Positions 35,038 through 46,179 of a stretch of 64,000 nt of DNA are shown piece after piece. A program made the translations under genes and the position numbers. This DNA comes from Stictocephala bisonia. Taxonomy: Eukaryota > Arthropoda > Insecta > Hemiptera > Membracidae. The notes under the pieces are model-generated. The model was not told the origin of the DNA. It made no database searches and saw nothing but the letters and a program-made list of their open reading frames with translations. The stretch covers positions 1-64,000 of the forward strand of contig JAQJVL010000160.1 in assembly GCA_035578905.1 (NCBI GenBank), given 5' to 3'. Position 1 is the first letter of the stretch; every line of letters starts with the position of its first letter.

Positions 35038-35475
35038 AAATCTTGCAGCTTTGAGAATTGAACTTGTATTAGCATCTTGTATGGGGCGAATGTGATTATA
35101 CATATTGTGGGTGTGTGGATGGATTGTATATATATATGTATATATATATATATATATATATACTGATACTTGTATAAGTTACCATTGTTACTCATGTATC
35201 TTGCTATTTAATGTAATCTGTTGTTATTGTATTATTGTCACATAAGTTATCATTGTTCATTATACTGCATATATACATTATACAATGCCATTTATGATGT
35301 ACTTCTACTGAACTATTTGTTGTCATGGTCTTGTATTATTGTATCTATCATAGTAGTCTTAGAAAGTTCCGTTGTAGATTTAGATAAACTTTATGATGCC
35401 ATGTATTATTATTACACTATGTATAAAAGTGGTTTACCGTTGATAAATAAATAAAGAAATAAAAGAAATAATTAG
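33486..35475 (+). mobile_element. 5'-truncated plus-strand non-LTR retrotransposon copy
   Basis: The copy begins inside the RT region and ends with the tail AATAAATAAAGAAATAAAAG. It is inserted in ORF1 of the older minus-strand element, whose ORF1 resumes on each side. It contains an RT frame, a frameshift, the C-terminal region and an AT-type microsatellite at about 35118-35162. I found no target-site duplication with confidence, so the borders are good to about 15 bp. Confidence 0.78.
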
Positions 35476-35700
35476 GGCTTGCCACAGGTATCGGTCCATT
35501 ACTATGCCCTGAAGACACCAACCTATCATGTGATGTTTCGATTAGATTAATTTTGTCATTCAGCACCAGATTGTCATTGACTAAACCTTTGACAATAGTA
35601 ATTAGTTTGTCAACAGTTGCATTTAAATTAATTAAACTATCAACATCACTAAATAGTAATGTTATTCCCACGGATAAATAGTTCGGACCACAGAACATTC
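35474..35700 (-). pseudogene. ORF1 N-terminal coiled-coil part of the split non-LTR element
   Basis: The minus strand encodes DVDSLINLNATVDKLITIVK, then GLVNDNLVLNDKINLIE, a short heptad-like helix as found at the start of Jockey/CR1 ORF1. It stops at the insertion junction near 35474. Confidence 0.5.
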
Positions 35701-36457
35701 GGACATATTCACTCTAAGAGGCTAAATAAAGTTCTAATAATGAAAGTTCACTTTAGTTATACTTTTATACGTAAATATCAGATAAAGTATTGTCTGTGAG
35801 ACACTGTGACTTCACGGCACATTGTTTGGCTAGCCGAGCCTTTGTCATAAAACGTGAAAAAAGTATTCCCGCCTCTACATCTGTCACAAGAGTCTGTAAT
35901 CAAGTGAGGAGGAGGAGTGAAAAGTCAGTCGAGTCCGAGTTTGATCACATGAGGTCACACGACCACTCCATCTGTGAATCAGTGTTCGCCAATGACTGTT
36001 GTTATTTGTTTTGCATTCGCTCGCCCGCTGTCATGATTTGCTCATGAACGTAAATATTTGACAGAAAGAAGACCTTTGGTCTCAGATTCTAATATTAGGA
36101 ATAATGATTACTGTCTCTGTTTAGTAGTTATTATTGTAGTTGTGGAAGGAAGTATTAGGACCTGTTACTAATATCCAGTTTCAGCAATAGGCTATTAGTC
36201 ATTAACAACAGGTAATGCTACTCAAATATAAAAAATGCAATAAATGTTTTCGCCTCGTGAGCCGTCTTCAAGATTTCAGATTTTCTTCTGGTAAGTAAAG
36301 ATTGTTATTTTAATTTTAAGCACATGCATGCAGTCAACAAAAGTCCCTCAGAAGGGAAGTAGGCTTAACTGGCCCATGCTTATGTAACTAAGGGGTAATA
36401 ATGTGCAAAGACTATTTATGCGTTTTTTCTCACAACCGCCATAAGATGTATTTACTC
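35701..36457. other. Gene-free stretch
   Basis: A frame at 35790-36047 has no recognisable domain. I see no repeat signature in this interval. Confidence 0.3.
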
Positions 36458-37988
36458 TAGAGATGGACGTTATATAACATAACAGGGTAAATAACAACAG
36501 TTATCTCAGCAACGCGTTGCTGGAAACTTACTGTTATTTTGACAACAGCCTTGCTAAGTCAACAGTGTTACTCTATCTATAGACAACGGCGTTGCCGGCA
36601 ATCTATATTGGCAACAACATAACAGGTCTAAAATAATTCTTTGAGGATATGAAAAGAGACCTGGAAGTACTGCAGTTGTAGTTCTGCTTGTTATGACACA
36701 AAAATCAGGGAGTTAGACAGTAAATTAACCTTGCTTCCATTTAATTTGAGTGAACGTTTTTATTGTATGGTTGATTTAAAAGAGTTATTTTAATTGTATT
36801 TTTATTCTTTATTGTTAACACGTTGAGGGCTAAGCCTGATATGACAAAATTCATTCTAATCCTAAAAATTTTTTTACGTAAATAACTTTCCTTTGAATTA
36901 GTAAACTCCAAATATGATGATAGAAGTCATTGTGAGGTCGCTAAGGTGATGGATGATGACGTCATCAACTCGGCGGGTATATCCGTCGCCAGGATCTCAG
37001 TGATGGACTGTTGTTGCTGACAGCTGTATTGTTCACAAATAACAGTGTTCACTGTCACTAATAGAATCACTTTCAGACATGTTATTATGTTTTTCACAAA
37101 AACATAACCGCAAACACACCAATAAACTCACTAAATACAGTAATCAAAGATAGAATGCTTACGGGAACCGAAAACACTTCCAAACTTGGGACTGACGTAC
37201 ACAAATAACAATAGGGTCGTATGCAAGGTCCTGACAACGTAAGGCCCTACCTCGACGAGATCCGAGCTCACACTGATGAATCAACCGTGCAACTACAAAT
37301 GGCGGGTACATCCGCCGCCAGGATGCGCGGATATAGCCGCATGTAGCCATCAATGTGTTAATTCATGTTTTTAATTAGTGGGTGTACATATTTTACTCTG
37401 TGTAAAGTGCAAATAATTTTAGCTATGTCTTTGTAAAAATTGTATGTGATTTAAATTAAAAATTTGAATCAAAGATTATGTGATTTAATCCTCTGTAGGC
37501 ATGTATATTTAAATATTTCAAATTGTTTATGATACTGATCTAAAAAATAAAAAGGTTGTACTTTTAAAATTGGAAATTATTTAAAGAAAATATGACATCG
37601 GTGTAGTATTTATATTATATCTAATAAATTATTTTTCAAGTCGAAACGAACTGTATTTAACGATAGATTAAATTTACATAACGATGTTAATTTAATTGTA
37701 TTAATAAGGTAATTTCATTCTTTAGATAACTGTTTATAAACTGACTTTTAATTTAATTTTAGTCCAAAAATATTATTTGTTTAACATCAGTCAATTAATA
37801 GTCAAAACACTTAACTCAATTTAAAAACAACAGACAACAAATATTGAAACTTTGAATAACACAACGCGACCTGCATGATTGAAAACAGACAGTCGACAAC
37901 AGTTGCCAAAATAACAAATTGCAGCAACCAGTTGTCGACTGGCTGAAAAACGTTACATGTTACCGGGAAACAACAATTTCCATCTCTA
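36458..37988. mobile_element. hAT-like non-autonomous element (1531 bp) with nested MITE
   Basis: The ends are TAGAGATGGACG and, inverted, TAGAGATGGAAA. The flanks ATTTACTC (36450-36457) and TTTTACTC (37989-37996) match at 7 of 8 positions, consistent with an 8-bp hAT duplication. Near the ends are many short palindromic motifs around CAAC/GTTG such as GCAACGCGTTGC. A piggyBac-like MITE sits at 36819-37357. Without it the element is about 1 kb and has no transposase. Confidence 0.7.
36819..37357. mobile_element. piggyBac-like MITE (539 bp) nested in the hAT-like element
   Basis: TTAA is found at 36815-36818 and 37358-37361. The ends are CACGTTGAGGGCTA and, inverted, CACATTGATGGCTA. Repeated short motifs such as GGCGGGTA-ATCCG-CGCCAGGAT occur near both ends in the interior. 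No transposase. The ends resemble those of the MITE at 5757-6035 more than those of the complete piggyBac. Confidence 0.78.
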
Positions 37989-38315
37989 TTTTACTCTGAA
38001 GGGACTTTGAAAATTTAAGTAATTATGAACTTTAGAGGCGCTTCTGAAACTATCTAATTTGTTGTTAAACAATGAATTTATGTTTAGCCTATTGTAGAAA
38101 ATTTTTTTGACTGAAAAATCTTGTTTTTTACAGAAAAATTGGAAAATTTGTTTCTAAGCCTTTTTATAGACCAGCCTATAAAGACTCTAAGGGTAGTCCC
38201 AAAATTAAGTTATACAATTTGTTTAAATCTTTTCAATTATTGGCAGAATTTTCTGATTCGTATGTTATTTACGTCTGGCTGTAGTGGCAGTACTGTCAAG
38301 TTGCTAAGTGCATGT

Positions 38316-40015
38316 GTCGATCAAGAATCAAGAACTTTATTGCCAGAGATCATAGTCACATGAATTAGGCATAGTCAATTTTTATGTTAAAACTAAGAGA
38401 GTTACATGCATAAATGTTTTATTAAGTTAAGTACAAAGGTGTTAAAACTACAAGTAAACAATTAAAAATATAAATAACATACCAAAATGTGTAGTCATGA
38501 ACAATTCGGTCTTTCACTAGCCTAATGATTACTTAAATTCTATATTCACAGGGGTTTTCAAAAATTCTCTAATGCTATAGAAAGGGTTATTGATTAGCCA
38601 ATTGAAAATAGAAATTCTAAAACCACAAAAATCAGCTGTACGAGCAGACTCAGACAGCTTGTTAAAAAAATTGTATACTGTAAATTTTGAAACACTTACC
38701 AAATTTTGCTAATCTGTGCTGAGGTATGTCCAGGAGTGTGTTTTGTCTCGTTACATGTCCATGTATGTTGTTCCTAGTTAGAAAATCATGTAGGTTATTT
38801 TTTTGTATAAATGAACACAGTAGGCCTAAGTATGTAAAGGTTAGTGATTGTAAGTATTCTCTGTTAAATGAAAAGTGGTTTGCAGTGATCCCTAGGACTT
38901 TTACCTGCCAGAATTCTAACAACTTTTTTCTGCAAAAGAATGTTGTCTACGTCAGAAGAATGTTCCCAGAGAATCAATCCATATTGCAAGTGGGACTGGA
39001 AAATACCAAAGTAAGCTGTACACAAAAAATCAGGATCAATCAAGGGTTTAAGCTTCCAAAACAGATAGACAACTCTGGACAGTTTCTTACAAATCTCCGT
39101 AATGTGGACATTCCAATTTAGTTTTGTATCCAAATGAATACCAAGCAGTTTCACTGATTTATTATGACAATCATTATTTAAACTAATAAATAAATTTTGA
39201 ATTTTTTCTTCGTTACAAACCAATATATTTCACTTCAACCAATTAAGAACAGAATCTTGAGCCGTATCCATAACAAGTCTCTATCTGAGCTAAATATTGT
39301 TGTATCATCTGCATACAAGACCGAACGCATTGGGATATTATATGGCAAGTCATTAACTGCAATGACAAACGGAAAGGACCAAGGACAGAACCCTGTGGTA
39401 CACCTGTCTTGACTTCTCTAAGTGAAGAACACTCACTCACCTTTAATGTTAACAAATTGTTGTCTATTAGTTAGTTATGACTTAAAAACGTCCAACTGTT
39501 TACTTATGATACCATAAAACTCAAGTTTGCTAATCAAAATATCAAATGGTATAGAATCAAATGCCTTGGATAGATCAAACACGAGCACTGAGACAGACTC
39601 CCCTCTCTCGAAAGCCATCAATGCACCCTCCACAACCTGTTGTACAGCTTGAGTAATGTATCTATTCCTCCTGAATCCAAACTGACAATCAGTTAGTAAA
39701 TTGTGGGATTCAAAAAATGCATTAACCTAATTAAGATTCAAATATTTTTGAAAAAATAGGAACAATTGAAACCAGACGATAATTATGTGGCAAGTTCTTA
39801 TCACCTTTTTTGAAAATAGGAATGACTTTAGAAACTTTTAAATACTGAGGAAAATAACCTTTGTCTAAACATTCATTGAATATATAGGTTAGAGGTTCAC
39901 AAATCCTGTGAATAACCTTTTTAATAATATTATTTGAGAGCCATAAATAATCCATGGGGATTTTGAATTCGACAACTTAGAAACCACCTGAATAACATCC
40001 TTTGGTAAGATTTTA
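38316..40015 (-). pseudogene. Decayed non-LTR retrotransposon, RT region and 3' end
   Basis: From 40010 downward the minus strand encodes [93 protein letters not shown] and HLQYGLILWEH. It spans the RT core and thumb of a CR1/Jockey-like element in at least four frames. It ends near 38316 with AATAAAGTTCTTGATTCTTG, a polyadenylation-like signal and short tail repeat. The 5' half is missing. Confidence 0.82.
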
Positions 40016-40079
40016 TTTATTCACAAAAACACAGACACACACACACACCGATCGATGGATCAGTCTGACTCGATGCAAT

Positions 40080-40990
40080 ATTGAAACTCCGCTTGTTATT
40101 TATTTATTGAAGGACAAAAAACATTGCGTAATGGACAAGAAAGTGTCTGCCTCACCACTTCTTGCGAGGAAACTAGGTTGATGAAGACGCCTGAAAGGTC
40201 ATTGACAAAATCCTTTGTCAACTGCCTTCAAATATTGTGATAACTGTTTATTACTCAGGAATCTCTCTGACAATCAACACTCCAAACTTTGTGCAAGATG
40301 TGTTCCATGCTTGCTTACAGAACAATATAAAGAGCAGAGTTCACGCTGTTTTGCAGTTTCAACAATATTTTTATGATGAGGGAGAGGGATTATTTAATCA
40401 AATAGTTACAGGGGATGATGCATAGATCCATTATTTGACACCTGAATATTGTGGAAAGGAAAGGAGGACCCAACACTACAATAAGCAAAATTTGTGGAAT
40501 CTGCTGGATAAATCATGGCAACTATCTTTTGGGATAATAAGGGCATTTGTTGATTGACTGACTACCTTCCTTGTGGGAACACATTAACAGCAGCTCGATA
40601 TTGTGAGTTATTGCAACAAGTAAGAAGAGCAATTCAAAATAAGAGAAAAGTTGACAACAAAATTGTTTTTGTTCCATGAAAATGCTCAACTGCACACTGC
40701 TAATCAGACCTAAGACCTGTTTGAGGATTCTCTATGGGATGTTTTTGGACATACACTTTACTACAATAATTTTGGACTAAGGGACTTAGATCTTTTTTCG
40801 CAACTGAAATAACATCTTGGAGGAAGATGCTTCACAAATGATGAAGAGTTAAAAGAATAGTTTGAGAGATGGCAAACAAACAACGTTGATTATTTGGTGA
40901 ATGTTAATAGCGCTCATATTTATGAATTGTTGATTAAAATAGATATCTAAAAAAATAGGCTTTGCTAAAAATGGTACAAAGATGGGGAAC
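40080..40990 (+). pseudogene. Decayed mariner transposase
   Basis: Across several frames the plus strand encodes QIVTGDDA (first catalytic D region, usually IVTGDETW), then WNLLDKSWQ. It continues FHENAQLHTANQT (second D replaced by E in the HDNARPH block), HLGGRCFTNDEELKE and a degenerate C-terminus. These are mariner landmarks in the correct order. Multiple stops and shifts make it inactive. Terminal repeats were not found. Confidence 0.75.
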
Positions 40991-41286
40991 TATAGAAATG
41001 TTTCAAAGTAATATTCTACATAAGAAAACATTGGTCTTGTCTGTGCAAAATTTGTTTAGGTTGCTATTTTACAAAATAGTTTTCTAACTACAGTTTCTTA
41101 TTTATTGATAGTGAATATTGCCATAATTATTAAAGGCATTGCTTTTTAATATCCGGAATGCAAGATTTTAAAAATATTGTAATAATAATTGCAAAAAACT
41201 TTCTTTCTCAATGTAATGAAATATATGATATAAATTGGATAGAAAACAAGAAACAATTAATTGCCTTAGTCAAAGAAAATCAACTA

Positions 41287-41400
41287 CGCACATATCAAAT
41301 CAAATCAAATTCATTTTATTGTCATAAAAATCATACAATTCATGGACAAAGTCTTGTTGTAGCTTACAGTAGCCAAGTCTAGTCTAAAGTAAACAATAAA
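41287..41400 (-). repeat. Short 3' end of a non-LTR element
   Basis: On the minus strand the segment ends GACAATAAAATGAATTTGAT followed by TTGATTTGATATG. AATAAA followed by a repeated TTTGAT pentamer-like tail is typical of the 3' terminus of a CR1/Jockey-type copy. It is only about 110 bp, so severely 5'-truncated. Confidence 0.45.
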
Positions 41401-41869
41401 ATATTACAATACAGTAATATGTATGTACTGTTTCTAAATTAAAACAAAAAAAAACACTAAAACAGTATAGAATTTGTACTGTTTAATTTGTACACATTAA
41501 AGAGATTCATTTATCACTTTAATTAATTTGAAAGTACAGTAGTTCTCTTTCAGAAAGACAGTAATTTCTTAAGCCATTGTTATGTCATGTTTATTTCTTT
41601 GTATGTAAATTATCAATTTAATCAGAAGATTTTTATCTCTTTCAAGTTAAATTCTTAGAAGTAATGATGTAAAATAATTATTATATATTTAGAAAAAGTT
41701 AATTATTTTCTACTGTTTCTACTGCAAGTATAGAAAATAATAGCAAAACAACCAGCAAAAAGAACATGAAACCTATCCAGCTTTTTGTAGATTTCAGTCA
41801 AAGTAAGGAACTAAATAGGTATCTCTTACTACCAATCTAAGTAAATACTAAATATCTGTTTCCCTGATG

Positions 41870-42660
41870 GTAGACTGTAACGCAATGAGCATCCGCAGTA
41901 CTTGGGAGTCAGTTTAGATCGATCTTTCCGTTAAGTCAACATCTCAAAGCAGCAGCTAAAATGAGAACCATAACTAATATTGTGCAGTAACTTGCTGGAT
42001 CATTTTAAGGTGCAAAGGCACAAGTCCTGCGTACTAAATATTTATCTCTGGTTTACTTTACTTCTAAAATTTGTGCTCATGTGTTAAGCAACAGTACGTA
42101 TGTACAAGAAGAAGATTTCCAACTAAATGGGTAAATGAGGATTATCAATGATTCCCTCATTGCTACTTCTCAACCAGGCTTCCAGCTTTGCAACATAGTT
42201 CTTTAATAATGATGCCAAGGGAGTTTAAAAAGATTTTGTCTACCCAGAATCTCCCCTTATTACAAGATCTCCCCAATGTGCTGGACGACTTAATTTAAAT
42301 CAACCATTTTTTTAAATATCTTCCTAATTAATTTTAAATGAACTTTTACCAAAAACCAACTGGATGTCAAAGTTAGATATGGTTGACAGTTGAAAAAAGT
42401 TTCTGGTATCAGACTTTACAACTGTCATAGTATTCCTTGTAAAGTGGACTATATTGATTTGCTTTTACATAGCTGAGACAATACAACTACTGAAAACGTA
42501 AGGAGGGATCTGGCAAATGATCAGTTATTTGCTTGCAGAGCTAAACCCAAACTATGGATCACATAGTTAATGACTGCCCATTGTGCTCCTTTCAATTGGA
42601 GAGGCTGGTATTGAATGGTTGTGAAACTTGAAGTAAGCTCTCTGATAAGAGCTTATTTAA
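41870..42660 (+). pseudogene. Non-LTR RT C-terminal remnant, copy A
   Basis: With stops and shifts, the plus strand reads HPQYLGVSLDRSF, LKAAAKMRTITNIVQ and QVLRTKYLSLVYFTSKICAH, the thumb region after an RT core. Near 42540 it reads KPTMDHIVNDCPLC after one correction, the usual Cys/His-like tail. The complete piggyBac inserted 8 bp downstream of the last recognisable part. A related remnant lies at 46180-46800. Confidence 0.6.
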
Positions 42661-42667
42661 CTCTTAA

Positions 42668-45249
42668 CCCGGGACCAGTCGCATCTACTCTGCACCTCAT
42701 TCCAGTCGCTGCGGGTCATAGTGACCCGCTTTTAAAATCATACAAATTTATAATTAAAACGTGTAGCTAATGAAAGTTTATATTTTATTTTAACTTATAG
42801 GTATGTTAGGAATATAAAAAAGTAACATTGGTGTGGATAAATATTTATTTACAATAGAAAATCTAATTATTAAAAAATACATGTTAAATGTGATTGTTAT
42901 TGTAGAAGTTAGAAAAATATGTATTATACTAGCCAAAAAGCGATGTAAATGATCAAACTTATATTTTTCTTTATCAAATATAAACAAACTAACAAATAAA
43001 ATACAAAAAAGGCATACTTGTATATGAAATAAAATGTCTTTTTATCATATGAAAAAAGAACTTATAAATTCTCAATAAAACATTTTGATTGTGTGAGCGG
43101 AAATTTCTTCCATAAAATATAATATAATAAAAACAAAATAAGCACCTAATATAAACACTATACATAATTCCTAAGTTTAGTCTTTGTCTAAGCATCTGAG
43201 GCAGGTAAGTTTTGCATGCTTACCACAGACATTTATTTTGCAAAACTCACATTTCTGGTACGATTTGTTTCCAGTCCTGTCGCAGAGTCCACAGCGTTTT
43301 CTTTTTCTCGGTCCTTCTTCAGCATCTTCTTGTGCTGTTCTCTCCTCTCCATTTTCTTCTTTTAGGATGTTGAGGATATTCGCTCTGATGACCTTCGGAA
43401 GATTTCCAATTTGTAGCCGAGATTTCATGAAGGGGAAAACAAGAGCCTTGGCAAGTTCTTTCAACCACTTCCTTCTAACAATGCGTTCTTCTTTGTTGTT
43501 CCATGCACAAATGATTAGTGAGTTAACAGCAACAACGTTCAGGAGTTGATAAAATGCAGCAAGTGGCCATCTTCGTGTTTTCCTTCCAACAGAGTAAGAA
43601 GCACACAGTTCATTCACAACGTCAACGCCTCCTTTTGTCGAGTTGTAAAAGGTAATTATCTCTGGCTTGTGAGCTTCTCCAGTTGTTTCATCAATTTTTT
43701 TACTGTGATGCATATTTGATAATAGTAAGACAACTTTACCCTTTTTTGGGACATATGAGACAAGAGTGGTGTTGTTTTTGCCAAATCCAAATATTGAAGA
43801 ATTTTCTTCTCTGTGCTTAGTCACCTTGAAAATACTCGGGATTGCTGCTTTATTTTTTCTAATTGTGCCCACAGTAGTCAAGTTGTGTTCTTCTAGGAGT
43901 TTTTTGGCTAGAGGAACATTCGTAAACCAATTGTCATGAGTTACATTGCGTCCACTTCTCGAAATGGGCCTTACTATTCTTAAAACAATATCGTCTGGTT
44001 TTTGCGACTGTTGATATGGTCCATCAGGTTGTTTCCCTAAATACATTTCCATGTTTAGAACATAAAACGTACGAGCATCCACAAGAGAAAAAACTTTGAG
44101 CCCGTACTTAGCTGGCTTGTTCCGCATATATTGCCGAAAACCACACCTGCCACGAAAACTCCATAACATTTCATCAATAGTCGTACATTCTCCTGGAGAA
44201 TAGTTTTCATTGCATTTCTTTACGATGTAATCGAATACTTCACGTAAGGGTGCTAGTTTGTCTTGTGCCATTCTTTCGTTACGATCAGTTTTGTCATCAA
44301 ACCGTAGTGCTCTAACCAAAAAGTTGAAACGTTGTTGTGACATCACGTTTTGAAATATTTGTACACCAGTACCATCTATACTCCAAAGTTCTTCAGTGTG
44401 CAAATGGGAGGATTTCAAAACACCAGCATAATAAAACAACCCCAGCAAGGCCTTTAGCTCTTCTAATGTTGTAAATTTTGCATCTCTTTCACGAGAAAAG
44501 TTAGCTTTTACACTATTAATAAATAAATTTGTGTAGTCTACAATTTTTTGTAATATTTCGTCTGTGAAAAAGCATTGCCATGATTGTAGGGGGGAATTAG
44601 CATTTTTCGCTTGGCCCTTAGTGCCAGGTAGGTGCAACACAATATTCCTTTGTCTGGTGCGAATTGACTGTGTAGGCTCAGCTGCTTTCCATTTTGTTAT
44701 TTTGTCTTTACCAATATAGACACCTCTGTTTGCAAGCGGGATATCATCTTCAGAGGTTGAACTGTCATCCGAGTCAATGTCCTCACTTTGGTCTGTATCA
44801 GTGTTATTTAGTAAATCATCAGCCCTTTCTTCGTATGAGTCAACATCACTCCAACTATCAGAATCTTCAGTGTTATTTTCAGAATCCGATTTTTCTTCAC
44901 CTTCCAGTGCTGTCAAAACTCGGTCTATTTCACTTCTATCCATTACAACGCTTTCAAAATATGTATAACTAATAAAACTATAACATTAAATAAATAAAGT
45001 AAAAATTATAATCATAAGAACTAAAACACTTTTGTAGACGCGATTAGTCGCTGTGGGTCACAGTGACCCGCAATGTACGTTTACGTTACAACGGCTCTAC
45101 ACAAACTGAACGAAAACTGGTTGGGGGTGTAGAGGGGAAAGGTAAAGTAAGGTACTAGGAGGGGTGGACATCGATCGATATCCGTTACAAAAGGAGAACA
45201 AAAGAAAATCAGGTGCGGGTCACGATGACCCGCAGCGACCGTTCCCGGG
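42668..45249 (-). mobile_element. Structurally complete piggyBac element (2582 bp)
   Basis: TTAA lies at 42664-42667 and 45250-45253. The ends are CCCGGGACCAGTCGC and, inverted, CCCGGGAACGGTCGC (13 of 15 match). Just inside both ends lie palindromic motifs GCGGGTCAnnnTGACCCGC (near 42711, 45054 and 45214). One uninterrupted 588-codon transposase fills the interior on the minus strand. All parts needed for an autonomous copy appear present. Activity itself cannot be read from sequence. Confidence 0.93.
43177..44943 (-). CDS. piggyBac transposase, intact, 588 aa
   Basis: The enzyme excises and inserts the element at TTAA by a DDD-type mechanism in the nucleus. The start ATG is at 44943. Residues 1-70 are acidic and serine-rich, as in other piggyBac transposases. 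The DDE_Tnp_1_7 domain spans about 115-485. The three catalytic aspartates are visible: D257 in TTIDEMLWSF, D337 in VTHDNWFTN and D441 in TKGGVDVVNE. A basic segment (RKRKR, 546-550) precedes a C-terminal cysteine-rich zinc-binding domain (C551, C554, C565, C568, C573, H576, C581, C584). Length and layout are normal for the family. No frame disruption is seen. Confidence 0.95.
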   Translation of the reverse strand: MDRSEIDRVLTALEGEEKSDSENNTEDSDSWSDVDSYEERADDLLNNTDTDQSEDIDSDDSSTSEDDIPLANRGVYIGKDKITKWKAAEPTQSIRTRQRNIVLHLPGTKGQAKNANSPLQSWQCFFTDEILQKIVDYTNLFINSVKANFSRERDAKFTTLEELKALLGLFYYAGVLKSSHLHTEELWSIDGTGVQIFQNVMSQQRFNFLVRALRFDDKTDRNERMAQDKLAPLREVFDYIVKKCNENYSPGECTTIDEMLWSFRGRCGFRQYMRNKPAKYGLKVFSLVDARTFYVLNMEMYLGKQPDGPYQQSQKPDDIVLRIVRPISRSGRNVTHDNWFTNVPLAKKLLEEHNLTTVGTIRKNKAAIPSIFKVTKHREENSSIFGFGKNNTTLVSYVPKKGKVVLLLSNMHHSKKIDETTGEAHKPEIITFYNSTKGGVDVVNELCASYSVGRKTRRWPLAAFYQLLNVVAVNSLIICAWNNKEERIVRRKWLKELAKALVFPFMKSRLQIGNLPKVIRANILNILKEENGEERTAQEDAEEGPRKRKRCGLCDRTGNKSYQKCEFCKINVCGKHAKLTCLRCLDKD

Positions 45250-45471
45250 TTAAGACAAACTATTTTATACTGTAGATTTTATTTGGTTTTCGTTTTATTT
45301 TCATTTTTTGCAGGCTGAAAAAAAAGCCATTTCTATGTCTCCTTACAGGGGTTTTCATGTATGTTTTTAAACCTGGCATCTAGGGACTTTTTGTTGAAGC
45401 ACATTATTTTACTAAGTGGTGGGCTGCCACCCAGTGGTTAAGGCTGGAGCTACTCTAAATACTAGGAAATA

Positions 45472-45811
45472 CGAGGGCTGTTTGATAAGTCAGTGGAAAT
45501 GATGTCACGATGGCAAAAATCCATAATTTGATCTAGGAACTGCTTCCCCATCTAGCATATTCTCCAGATTATTTCCCCTTGCGACTATTTCCTGGTTCCA
45601 AACCTAGAGAAATGGCTAGGCGGTAAGAAATTTGGGTTGAATGATGAGGTCATCATTGAGTTTTAAGAGTCCGGAAAAAACGTATTACTTGGAGGGAATA
45701 AATAATTCGGGAAAATGCTGAACAAAATTTATTGGAGTTAAAAGGTGATTATGTTAAAAAATAAAATGCTTATTTGCTGAAAAAAAGGCACTGGCTTATC
45801 AAACAGCTTTC
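45472..45811 (+). mobile_element. Internally deleted mariner (340 bp)
   Basis: The ends are CGAGGGCTGTTTGATAAGTC and, inverted, CGAAAGCTGTTTGATAAGCC, flanked by TA on each side. The interior retains a degraded transposase C-terminus: LLPHLAYSPDYFPL, matching the LPHPPYSPDLAPSD block, and LLELKGDYVEK at the end. It is a deletion derivative and lacks most of the enzyme. Confidence 0.8.
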
Positions 45812-46179
45812 GTATAGTTCTGCTGCAAACTTGAGGAAGTGACACTGAATGTCCTTTTTTATAGACTAAAAACTTCATCCATTTTATATGTCCATGACAT
45901 GACAGCAAATGCACTGCACATTTCACTCAGTTCAACTTACAGTCATATCTTTTCTCGATATTTTTCTACCTAAATATATCAAATGTATATTTTGTCTCTT
46001 GTATTTAATATTAGGTTTGAAATTACCACTATTATTATTTTTGGTAAAATCCAATGATTTACAGATATTGCGCTTGGACGTTATTTATTAATTATTTGTT
46101 AGCATTAAGTGTGGTAGCTGTTATAGCTGAGAAATCACAAATTCGAACAGTTTATCTACTAAATTTGTTGCTTGTTTAG

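Larger units (their letters stand above)
26700..35700 (-). mobile_element. Decayed CR1/Jockey-like non-LTR retrotransposon, split by two insertions
   Basis: One minus-strand element runs from about 35700 down to about 26700. In order it shows an ORF1 coiled coil (35698-35474), ORF1 C-terminal part (33486-32880), endonuclease (32617-32021), RT N-terminal blocks (31146-30776) and RT C-terminal blocks (27595-26700). It is split by a plus-strand non-LTR copy (about 33486-35475) and by a DDE transposon (27596-30775). Its own length without the insertions would be about 3.8 kb. Many stops and frameshifts show it is old. The exact clade needs a tree. Confidence 0.78.

Noticed and set aside
43184..44972. 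Plus-strand frames of 63 to 121 codons over the piggyBac
   Set aside because: Shadows of the intact transposase on the other strand.
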